Assembly (NCBI GenBank): GCA_036824505.1
Contig: DAITAA010000004.1
Location: 1 to 64,000 of the forward strand
Direction of reading: 5' to 3'
DNA length: 64,000 nt
DNA from: SCUD01 sp036824505
Lineage (GTDB): Bacteria; Pseudomonadota; Gammaproteobacteria; Steroidobacterales; Steroidobacteraceae
The notes below the pieces were generated by a model. The model did no database searches, was not told the origin of the DNA, and was given only the letters and a program-made list of their open reading frames with translations. A program made the translations under genes and the position numbers. Positions 1-6,756 of this stretch are shown here, piece after piece. How positions within the stretch are numbered: position 1 is the first letter of the stretch; each line of letters opens with the position of its first letter.

Positions 1-1094
1 ACCTCGCATTTCTTTTTTTTGAATGCCTCCGCTTCCTTCCTTTCTGATATCGCCTTTTCCTCAGCTTCTCGGATCATTTTCGCTTGGGTCCCGAGTTCGG
101 CAATGGCCGTCCAAATCGGGTCAGTCGCTATGTCCCCGACCGAAATGTCAACACCGCAAGACGTGTGGAAATCAATAGATCCTTTGGGCGGCAATTTCAC
201 GACGCGAACATACAGGGGATCACTTACGACGGTTCTCAATTGAACGTTTTCGACAGCCGGCCAGCTCAGGGTGCGGCCTTCGAAGCTAACATTATTGACG
301 GCCTTCCAAGGCACGAACTCAACTGTCGCAGGACGGCATGCCGGCACTGGGAAAGTGTCCGTCCACTTAGAAGCGACCGTGTCCATGTAGAGTTTTCTGC
401 GAATCGCATCCATGGGCAGCGGGCCGTAGGTTACGTAACCGCATGTCGCGTTCGTTACACGCCTACCGTCTCTTGTACCGTTACTTGACGTGACCTCAAT
501 GGCACTACATTCGAATGGCTGTTTTGGAATCTCTTGATGACGCTTGCTTGGGGCGGTTACGTCCTTCAGATCATCCTCTGCGCTCAGCGAAATCGGGAAG
601 ATTGGCTTGAAGATAGCATCGCCGGTTGCCTTTCCATTTCCCAACGTCCCAAGCCCACCTGCGACGGCGAATAGACTCCCGAGCGCCGTGACGAATTGTT
701 TCCTGTCGTCCTTGACCTGAACTCCGAGCGCGTGCAGAAATCGGGTGTTGGGCGAGTAGCTGGCTCCAAGATACGTGCGCGTAAACGTCCAATTGCCGGC
801 TTTGGGTTTAACGACGTAAATAGTTATGTCGTCGGCGTCGATGGGTACCGATGCGATCGACAACGTGCCCGACGGCTTCTGGTCGTTGTCCGTCTTTTCG
901 TCAATAATCAGCAGACTGCCAGTCGCTTGATACGTGATGCCGGACAGTGACTCGAGTTCAGCGGCAGTTAGTGTCGTTTTCGTTTCCGATGGATCAAGTT
1001 CTTTTTCAATTGTTGCGTGCTTAACCTTGGGTGTGACACTGCAGCCGGCAAGCACCGCCAGCAGCAATAGCAGGAAGCAACGTACGTTGCACAT
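1..1094 (-). CDS. Putative lipoprotein of unknown function, 3' end cut off by window edge
   Basis: Reading leftward from an ATG at 1094-1092, one frame stays open for 364 codons to the window edge with no stop, so the C-terminus is missing. The N-terminus is a lipoprotein signal: Arg5, a Leu-rich core at residues 8-15 and a lipobox LAGC with the lipidated Cys at residue 18, which predicts an outer- or inner-membrane anchored protein. AAAGGAAAC just upstream of the ATG is a good ribosome binding site. The mature part has a hydrophobic Gly-rich stretch near residues 143-156, a few Cys residues, and a charged Lys/Glu-rich helix at the visible end (about 340-364). I recognise no domain. Base composition is visibly nearer 50% GC than the flanking genes, with many AAA, ATT and TTC codons, so it may be an acquired accessory gene. 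That it is coding is secure; its function is unknown. Confidence 0.8.
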   Translation of the reverse strand, partial: MCNVRCFLLLLLAVLAGCSVTPKVKHATIEKELDPSETKTTLTAAELESLSGITYQATGSLLIIDEKTDNDQKPSGTLSIASVPIDADDITIYVVKPKAGNWTFTRTYLGASYSPNTRFLHALGVQVKDDRKQFVTALGSLFAVAGGLGTLGNGKATGDAIFKPIFPISLSAEDDLKDVTAPSKRHQEIPKQPFECSAIEVTSSNGTRDGRRVTNATCGYVTYGPLPMDAIRRKLYMDTVASKWTDTFPVPACRPATVEFVPWKAVNNVSFEGRTLSWPAVENVQLRTVVSDPLYVRVVKLPPKGSIDFHTSCGVDISVGDIATDPIWTAIAELGTQAKMIREAEEKAISERKEAEAFKKKKCE

Positions 1095-1351
1095 AGCGGT
1101 TTCCTTTCGCTGGAGTCGGTGTCTCTTAGACAGTGAAGCGCTGTTCTGCGGGGGCGCGGCGACAGCCGATTCAATAATCTGCCCACCGCCCGCGCCTTCG
1201 GCAGGAGCTTGACAGCCGGTCGCGATAGTGGAGCAGATTGAAGACGGTGTCGATGCATTACGCGGATCCCGGACAAATGTAAGCCGCCCGCCGCTGGACG
1301 AGGACGTCTATGGTCATCCTGATGATAAATCCGCGCAACGCCCCACATGTC

Positions 1352-1376
1352 TTTCAGCGCTCATAAGCCGCTGAAA
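1352..1376. repeat. Inverted repeat upstream of the sucA promoter, candidate operator
   Basis: TTTCAGCG (1352-1359) and CGCTGAAA (1369-1376) are perfect 8-bp inverted repeats around a 9-nt spacer. The dyad lies about 30 nt upstream of the TATAAT box of sucA, near or just upstream of where a -35 element would sit. Size and place suit a dimeric transcription-factor site, but no factor is identified and a chance palindrome is possible. Confidence 0.35.
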
Positions 1377-1407
1377 AGTCATTCCTTTCCGTACCAGGTT
1401 GGTCCGG

Positions 1408-1413
1408 TATAAT
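1408..1413 (+). promoter_or_regulatory. -10 box of sucA (TATAAT), very close to the start codon
   Basis: A perfect TATAAT ends 10 nt before the sucA ATG. There is no clear -35 hexamer 16-18 nt upstream and no Shine-Dalgarno sequence between the box and the ATG. Transcription starting about 7 nt after the box would give a leader of only 3-4 nt. Confidence 0.5.
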
Positions 1414-1423
1414 TCCGGCTTCC

Positions 1424-4075
1424 ATGAGCCCGTCGCTTCGCGAGCTATACGAATCGAGCCCGTTCTCGAGCGCCCAGGCGCCCTATCTTGAGGCGCTCTT
1501 CGAGCGTTTCGTTGACGATCCAGCGTCCGTCCCGACCGAATGGCGCACATTCTTCGAACGCCTTGGTACCAGCGCGACGGACACTGTCCGACTCGTAAGA
1601 CCTCGGCCATCCGCGTCGATGAAACGCGGGCAGGCGGCGGCTAAGTCCGCAGCCGTTGCGACGGTGGCGCCGTCCGGAGATTCCGAAAAGCAGTCGGCCG
1701 TTTCGCGGCTGATCCAGTTCTACGCGAATCGCGGCCACCTGATCGCCGACATCGACCCGCTCGGCCTGATGCAGCGGCCGATGCCGCGCGTGCTCGAGCC
1801 ATCCTATGTGGGTTTGACGGATGCCGACATGGAGGCCGAGTTCTACACCGGCAGCCGCACGGCTGGCGTCGAGAAGCAGATGAAGCTGCGCGAGATTCTC
1901 GTGCAGTTGCGCCAGATCTATGCGGGTCGCATTGGCGCCGAGTTCGCCCATGTATCGGAAGCCGACGAGCGCCTGTGGTTGCAGGACCGTTTCCAGGACG
2001 GGCGCCTGCAACAGCATTTCACGAAGGAGGAGAAACTGAACCTGCTCTGGCAGTTATCCGCAGCCGAGGGCCTTGAGCGTTACCTGCACACGAAGTACGT
2101 GGGTCAGAAGCGGTTCTCACTGGAAGGTGGCGATGCCTTGATCCCACTGCTGGATGATCTGGTGCAGCGCTGTGGAGCAGCTGGCATCGAGGACATCGTC
2201 ATCGCGATGGCGCACCGTGGACGCCTGAACGTGCTGGTCAACGTGCTCGGCAAGGCGCCTTCGACGCTTTTTTCCGAGTTCGAGGGCCACGTCGATTTTA
2301 CCGCGATGAAAGGCTCGGGTGACGTCAAGTATCACAAGGGCTTTTCGGCGGATCTGCGCACCGCAAGCGGCGATGTGCATGTGGTGCTCGCCTTCAATCC
2401 CTCGCATCTCGAAATCGTCGACGCGGTCGTCGAGGGCTCGGTGCGAGCACGCCAGGAACGTCGCGGCGACAGCACCGGAGTCAAAGTCATTCCGGTCCTG
2501 ATTCACGGGGATGCAGCCTTTGCCGGCCAGGGCGTTGTCATGGAAACGCTGCAGCTCTCGCAGGCGCGAGGTTTTTCGACCGGCGGCACGCTTCACATCG
2601 TCGTGAATAACCAGATCGGCTTTACGACCAGCGAACCCAGTGACGCACGCTCCACTTTGTACTGCAGCGATGTCGCCAAGATGATCGAGGCGCCGATCTT
2701 CCATGTGAATGCCGACGACCCGGAAGCGGTCGTGTTCGTGGGCCGGCTGGCGCTCGATTACCGAATGAGGTTCCACAAGGACGTCGTGATCGATCTGGTC
2801 TGCTATCGCCGGCATGGGCACAACGAAGCGGACGAGCCGGCCGCGACGCAGCCTCTGATGTACCACGCAATCCGCCACCANNNNNNNNNNNNNNNNNNNN
2901 NNNNNNNNNNNNNNNNNNNNNNNNNNNNNNNNNNNNNNNNNNNNNNNNNNNNNNNNNNNNNNNNNNNNNNNNNNNNNNNNCGCGTCGCGCGCATCATCGA
3001 CGACCGCCGGCGCATGTATGCGGGTGACATGCCGCTCGACTGGGGCGCGGCCGAGACGCTGGCTTACGCGACGCTCCTGGCCGGCGGATTTCACATCCGG
3101 CTGACAGGGCAGGATTCGGCGCGAGGGACGTTCTTCCACCGGCATGCGGTCTTGCATGACCAGGTCAGCGGCCGGGTCCACGTGCCGTTGGAGCACCTGG
3201 ACGATCAGAAGACCCGATTTCGCGTGACCGACTCGACGCTGTCCGAGGAAGCGGTGCTCGGCTTCGAGTATGGATTTTCGACTGCGGATCCGGACACTCT
3301 GGTGATCTGGGAAGGGCAGTTCGGCGACTTCGTGAATGGCGCACAGGTCGTCATCGACCAGTTCATCACCTCGGGCGAAGCGAAGTGGGGACGACTGTCC
3401 GGGATCACCTTGTTCCTGCCGCATGGTTACGAAGGACAGGGGCCCGAACATAGCTCGGCGCGCCTGGAGCGGTTCCTGCAACTTTCAGCGGAGATGAATT
3501 GCCAGGTCTGCGTGCCGTCGACGCCCGCCCAGATGTTTCACTTGCTGCGGCGGCAGATGCTGCGCGCGCTTCGCAAGCCGCTCATCGTCATGACGCCGAA
3601 GAGCCTGCTGCGCCACAAACATTCGACGTCGACCATGGCGGAGCTGGTCGAGGGCCAGTTCCACAACCTCATCGATGAGCAGGACCCGATTCCGCCCGCC
3701 GGCGTCAGGCGATTGGTCCTCTGCAGCGGCAAGGTCTACTACGACCTGCTGGAGCAACGCCGTGCGGACAAGGCGGGTGACGTCGCCCTGGTACGGATCG
3801 AGCAGCTGTATCCGTTCCCTGCGGATGAATACCAGTCCATCATCGACCGTTACGCTAATGCACGTGAGGTTGTCTGGTGCCAGGAGGAACCGCAGAATCA
3901 GGGGGCCTGGTATCAGATTCGCCACCGCTTGCAGGCGGCGCTGGGCCACAATCACACCCTGCACTATGCGGGGCGTGACAGTGCTGCGGCGCCGGCGACA
4001 GGTGTCCACGCCCTGCATCTCAAGGAGCAGCAGGCGTTGGTACAGGCCGCGTTATCGGCCAGGAAGGGTTCATGA
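1424..4075 (+). CDS. sucA: 2-oxoglutarate dehydrogenase E1 component (contains assembly gap)
   Basis: Thiamine-diphosphate dependent E1 subunit of the 2-oxoglutarate dehydrogenase complex, which decarboxylates 2-oxoglutarate and passes the succinyl group to the lipoyl arm of SucB. The N-terminus (LRELYESSPFSSAQAPYLE) is typical of SucA. The ThDP-binding region GDAAFAGQG...NNQIGFTTS lies near residues 361-405, and GTFFHRHAVLH and LPHGYEGQGPEHSSARLER follow the gap. The frame reads 883 codons, but 34 of these are N-encoded: 2881-2980 is a run of 100 N. SucA proteins are usually about 930-945 aa, so the true missing stretch is probably longer than the N run. The gene overlaps sucB by ATGA and heads the operon sucA-sucB-lpd. 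Alternative starts are not needed, since the family homology begins a few residues after this ATG. Confidence 0.97.
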   Translation: MSPSLRELYESSPFSSAQAPYLEALFERFVDDPASVPTEWRTFFERLGTSATDTVRLVRPRPSASMKRGQAAAKSAAVATVAPSGDSEKQSAVSRLIQFYANRGHLIADIDPLGLMQRPMPRVLEPSYVGLTDADMEAEFYTGSRTAGVEKQMKLREILVQLRQIYAGRIGAEFAHVSEADERLWLQDRFQDGRLQQHFTKEEKLNLLWQLSAAEGLERYLHTKYVGQKRFSLEGGDALIPLLDDLVQRCGAAGIEDIVIAMAHRGRLNVLVNVLGKAPSTLFSEFEGHVDFTAMKGSGDVKYHKGFSADLRTASGDVHVVLAFNPSHLEIVDAVVEGSVRARQERRGDSTGVKVIPVLIHGDAAFAGQGVVMETLQLSQARGFSTGGTLHIVVNNQIGFTTSEPSDARSTLYCSDVAKMIEAPIFHVNADDPEAVVFVGRLALDYRMRFHKDVVIDLVCYRRHGHNEADEPAATQPLMYHAIRHXXXXXXXXXXXXXXXXXXXXXXXXXXXXXXXXXXRVARIIDDRRRMYAGDMPLDWGAAETLAYATLLAGGFHIRLTGQDSARGTFFHRHAVLHDQVSGRVHVPLEHLDDQKTRFRVTDSTLSEEAVLGFEYGFSTADPDTLVIWEGQFGDFVNGAQVVIDQFITSGEAKWGRLSGITLFLPHGYEGQGPEHSSARLERFLQLSAEMNCQVCVPSTPAQMFHLLRRQMLRALRKPLIVMTPKSLLRHKHSTSTMAELVEGQFHNLIDEQDPIPPAGVRRLVLCSGKVYYDLLEQRRADKAGDVALVRIEQLYPFPADEYQSIIDRYANAREVVWCQEEPQNQGAWYQIRHRLQAALGHNHTLHYAGRDSAAAPATGVHALHLKEQQALVQAALSARKGS
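2881..2980. other. Assembly gap: 100 N inside sucA
   Basis: Exactly 100 N, the usual placeholder for a gap of unknown size. The SucA frame is the same on both sides (RVARI directly after the gap matches the family). From memory of E. coli SucA, about 90 residues separate the flanking blocks, which would correspond to roughly 275 bp, not 100. Confidence 0.95.
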
Positions 4076-5247
4076 CCATCGAAGTCCGCGTCCCGCAACT
4101 GCCAGAGTCGGTCGCCGATGCGACGCTCGTGACCTGGCACAAGAAAGTCGGGGATCCGGTCGCCCGCGATGAGAATCTCGCCGATCTTGAGACCGACAAA
4201 GTGGTTCTCGAGGTACCTGCACCGGTGAATGGCGTACTCACTGCCTTGAAGAAGGATGCCGGCACCACGGTCGGAAGCGGAGAATTGCTGGCGCTCATCG
4301 AAGAAGCCCCCGTCGCCGCACACGCAAAGGCTCCGGCGAAGAAGCCCGTCGTCGAGCCCGCGAAGGCCGCGCCTGCAAAGAAGGATGATGCGGCCGGCAA
4401 GCTTTCTCCGGCCGTCAAGCGTCTCGTCGAGGAAAACAAGCTCGCCGCGGCGGATATCGCTGGCAGCGGTCGGGACGGTCGCATCACGAAGGGCGACGTG
4501 GCCCAGCACCTGGACGCGGGTCGGCCCGCAGCGCGGCCGGAGGGGGCCCGCGTTGATCAACGCGTGCCAATGTCGCGCTTGCGCGCTCGCATCGCCGAAC
4601 GCCTGGTCCAGGCGCAGACCACGCAGGCACTCCTGACGACATTCAACGAAATCGACATGCAGGGGCTCTCGGCTATCCGGACGCGCTACAAGGAGACCTT
4701 CGAGAAACGGCATGGCGTGCGGCTCGGCTTCATGTCGTTCTTTGTCAAGGCCTGCGTCGAGGCCCTGCGCCGTTACCCGGTGATCAACGCCTCCGTGGAA
4801 GGCGGCGACATCGTTTACCACGAGTACTTCGATATCGGTGTCGCGGTTTCGACCGACCGCGGATTGATCGTGCCAGTTCTTCGCGATGCGGAGCAGATGG
4901 GTTTCGCAGATATCGAAAAAGCCGTCACCGGATTCGCCGAGCGGGCGCGCAATGGCACGATCACGATCGAGGAGTTGACGGGCGGGACGTTTTCCATCAC
5001 CAATGGCGGGGTATTCGGCTCACTGCTGTCCACGCCGATCGTGAATGCGCCGCAAAGCGCCATCCTCGGCATGCACAAGATTCAGCAACGGCCGGTCGCC
5101 GTCGACGAGCAGGTCGTGGTGCGACCAATGATGTACGTCGCGCTGACCTACGATCATCGCATCATCGACGGCCGCGAAGCGGTCCAGTTCCTCGTTGCAG
5201 TGAAAGAAGTGCTGGAGGACCCAGCTCGACTTCTGCTGCAGCTCTGA
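4072..5247 (+). CDS. sucB: Dihydrolipoyl succinyltransferase, E2 of 2-oxoglutarate dehydrogenase
   Basis: 391 aa, three domains in order. The lipoyl domain (about 1-75) carries the lipoylated Lys43 in the ETDKVVLEVPAP motif. An Ala/Pro/Lys-rich linker follows. The peripheral-subunit binding domain (about 105-140; LSPAVKRLVEENKLAAADI, then GSGRDGRITKGDV) holds E1 and E3. The acyltransferase core (about 160-391) ends in the catalytic DHRIIDG motif near residue 365. It transfers succinyl from E1 to CoA. The ATG overlaps the sucA TGA (ATGA), which indicates translational coupling. The core and position after sucA distinguish it from pyruvate dehydrogenase E2. Confidence 0.97.
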   Translation: MTIEVRVPQLPESVADATLVTWHKKVGDPVARDENLADLETDKVVLEVPAPVNGVLTALKKDAGTTVGSGELLALIEEAPVAAHAKAPAKKPVVEPAKAAPAKKDDAAGKLSPAVKRLVEENKLAAADIAGSGRDGRITKGDVAQHLDAGRPAARPEGARVDQRVPMSRLRARIAERLVQAQTTQALLTTFNEIDMQGLSAIRTRYKETFEKRHGVRLGFMSFFVKACVEALRRYPVINASVEGGDIVYHEYFDIGVAVSTDRGLIVPVLRDAEQMGFADIEKAVTGFAERARNGTITIEELTGGTFSITNGGVFGSLLSTPIVNAPQSAILGMHKIQQRPVAVDEQVVVRPMMYVALTYDHRIIDGREAVQFLVAVKEVLEDPARLLLQL

Positions 5248-5261
5248 ACAAGTGAGGGCAC

Positions 5262-6689
5262 ATGGCTGACAGTTTTGACGTCATCGTCATCGGCGGTGGA
5301 CCCGCCGGCTACCCGGCGGCGATCCGCGCCGCGCAGAACAAGCTTTCGGTCGCCTGCATCGACGAGTGGAAGAATCGCGATGGCAGCCAGGCTTTCGGCG
5401 GCACCTGCCTCAACGCCGGCTGCATACCGTCCAAGGCGTTGCTGGAGTCTTCCGAGCTGTATCACCGGGCGCTGCACGAGTTCGCAACGCATGGGTTGAA
5501 GCTGGAGAACGTCGGCTTTGACGTCGCGACGATGCAAAAACGCAAAGCAGCAATTGTCCGGCAGAGCACACAGGGCATCCTGACGTTATTCAAGGCCGCC
5601 GGTGTGACGCCGCTGACCGGGCATGGCCGCCTGCTCGCGGGCCACAAGGTGGAGTTTACGGGCCACGACGGCACGAAGCGCAGCCTGCAGGCCCGGCATG
5701 TCGTGCTCGCGTCCGGGTCTGAGCCGATGCCGCTGCGCGGCGTTGCCTTCGATGGCGAGCGAATCGTGGATTCGTGGGGGGCGCTCGATCTCACCGAGGC
5801 GCCGCCGCGGCTCTGCGTCATTGGCGCTGGCGTCATCGGCCTGGAACTCGGCAGTGTCTGGCGGCGGCTCGGCTCGGAGACGGTCATCCTCGAGGCGCTC
5901 GAGCAGTTCCTGCCGATTGCCGACGGTCAGGTTGCGAAGGAAGCCGCGCGGCATTTCAAGAAGCAGGGCCTCGATATCCGCCTCGGAGCCAAGGTTGCTG
6001 GCGCCGAGATCCGCGCGGATGGCGTTCACGTCAGCTATTCGGATGCGAAGGGCGCGCAGACGCTGGTCGTCGACCGTGTAATCGTCGCAATTGGGCGCCG
6101 TCCGTTCACGGCGGGGCTGCTGGGCGAAGGGACGGGGGTCACGCTGGATGAGCGTGGGTTCATCAAGGTCGACGAGCATTGCCGCACCGGCGCGCCGGAC
6201 ATCTGGGCGATCGGCGACTGCGTCCGCGGCCCCATGCTTGCGCACAAGGGCAAGGAGGAGGGTGTTGCCGTGGCGGACCAGATCGCTGGCCTTTACGGAG
6301 AGGTCAACTACCGGACGATTCCGTCGGTGATCTACACGGCGCCGGAGATCGCCTGGGTCGGCGAGACCGAAGAGCAAATCAAAGCGGCCGGGCGCAGCTA
6401 CAAGACCGGCAGCTTTCCGTTCGCGGCAAGCGGCAGGGCGCGGGCGATGGAGGCCGGTGTGGGATTCTGCAAGATCATCGCAGATGCGGTGAGTGACGAA
6501 ATCCTGGGCATCCACATCATCGGGCCGATGGCCGGAGAGCTGATCGCGGAGGCTGTGCTCGCCATGGAATACTCGGCGAGCAGCGAGGACCTGCAGCGAA
6601 CGATCCACGCCCACCCGACGCTTTCCGAAGCAATGCACGAGGCGGCGCTCGCCGCCGACAAGCGCGCGATCGACATTCCCAACCGCTGA
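5262..6689 (+). CDS. lpd: Dihydrolipoyl dehydrogenase, E3
   Basis: 475-aa flavoprotein disulfide reductase that reoxidises the dihydrolipoyl arm of SucB with NAD+. The FAD-binding GGGPAGY lies at residues 11-17, the redox-active disulfide is Cys49/Cys54 in GGTCLNAGCIPSK, a second Rossmann motif (GAGVIGLELGSVW) lies near 190, and the catalytic HAHPTLSEAMHE block is near the C-terminus. The start is supported by GTGAGGGCA a few bases before the ATG. It follows sucB by 14 nt, as the third gene of the operon. It may also serve pyruvate dehydrogenase and the glycine cleavage system, since E3 is commonly shared. A strong terminator lies right after the stop. Confidence 0.97.
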   Translation: MADSFDVIVIGGGPAGYPAAIRAAQNKLSVACIDEWKNRDGSQAFGGTCLNAGCIPSKALLESSELYHRALHEFATHGLKLENVGFDVATMQKRKAAIVRQSTQGILTLFKAAGVTPLTGHGRLLAGHKVEFTGHDGTKRSLQARHVVLASGSEPMPLRGVAFDGERIVDSWGALDLTEAPPRLCVIGAGVIGLELGSVWRRLGSETVILEALEQFLPIADGQVAKEAARHFKKQGLDIRLGAKVAGAEIRADGVHVSYSDAKGAQTLVVDRVIVAIGRRPFTAGLLGEGTGVTLDERGFIKVDEHCRTGAPDIWAIGDCVRGPMLAHKGKEEGVAVADQIAGLYGEVNYRTIPSVIYTAPEIAWVGETEEQIKAAGRSYKTGSFPFAASGRARAMEAGVGFCKIIADAVSDEILGIHIIGPMAGELIAEAVLAMEYSASSEDLQRTIHAHPTLSEAMHEAALAADKRAIDIPNR

Positions 6690-6694
6690 CCTAT

Positions 6695-6756
6695 AAAGGG
6701 GACGCACCCCCATTGTTCTTTGAGTCCTCCGCGAAAAAGGGGTGCGTCCCCTTTTT
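6695..6756. terminator. Nested inverted repeat / bidirectional terminator between lpd and relA
   Basis: Two structures share this stretch. The 16-bp arms 6695-6710 and 6739-6754 are perfect inverted repeats around a 28-nt spacer. The right arm is also a hairpin by itself: AAAAAGGGG (6734-6742), loop TGCGT, CCCCTTTTT (6748-6756), ending in a T-run on the + strand and, by symmetry, on the - strand. It therefore works as an intrinsic terminator for lpd and for the convergent relA, whose TAA stop lies at 6757-6755. The GGGGTGCGTCCCC core looks like a dispersed repeat unit; this is inferred from its form, as only one locus is visible here. Confidence 0.8.

Larger units (their letters stand above)
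1095..1423. other. Divergent intergenic region between the lipoprotein gene and sucA
   Basis: About 330 nt without a convincing gene. Short frames on both strands run through it but start in non-genic contexts and have no recognisable protein features. It must hold the promoters of the leftward lipoprotein gene and the rightward sucA. The visible elements, listed separately, are an 8-bp inverted repeat at 1352-1376 and a TATAAT box at 1408-1413. Confidence 0.6.

Noticed and set aside
968..1348. 126-codon leftward frame ending in a Lys/Arg-rich tail
   Set aside because: It overlaps the lipoprotein start in another frame and has no protein-like features; the lipoprotein frame has ribosome binding site, signal peptide and length.
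2117..3481. 454-codon frame antisense to sucA
   Set aside because: Shadow frame of GC-rich coding DNA; it crosses the N run, and sucA is unmistakable on the + strand.
5586..6713. 375-codon frame antisense to lpd
   Set aside because: Shadow frame; lpd is supported by all its motifs.
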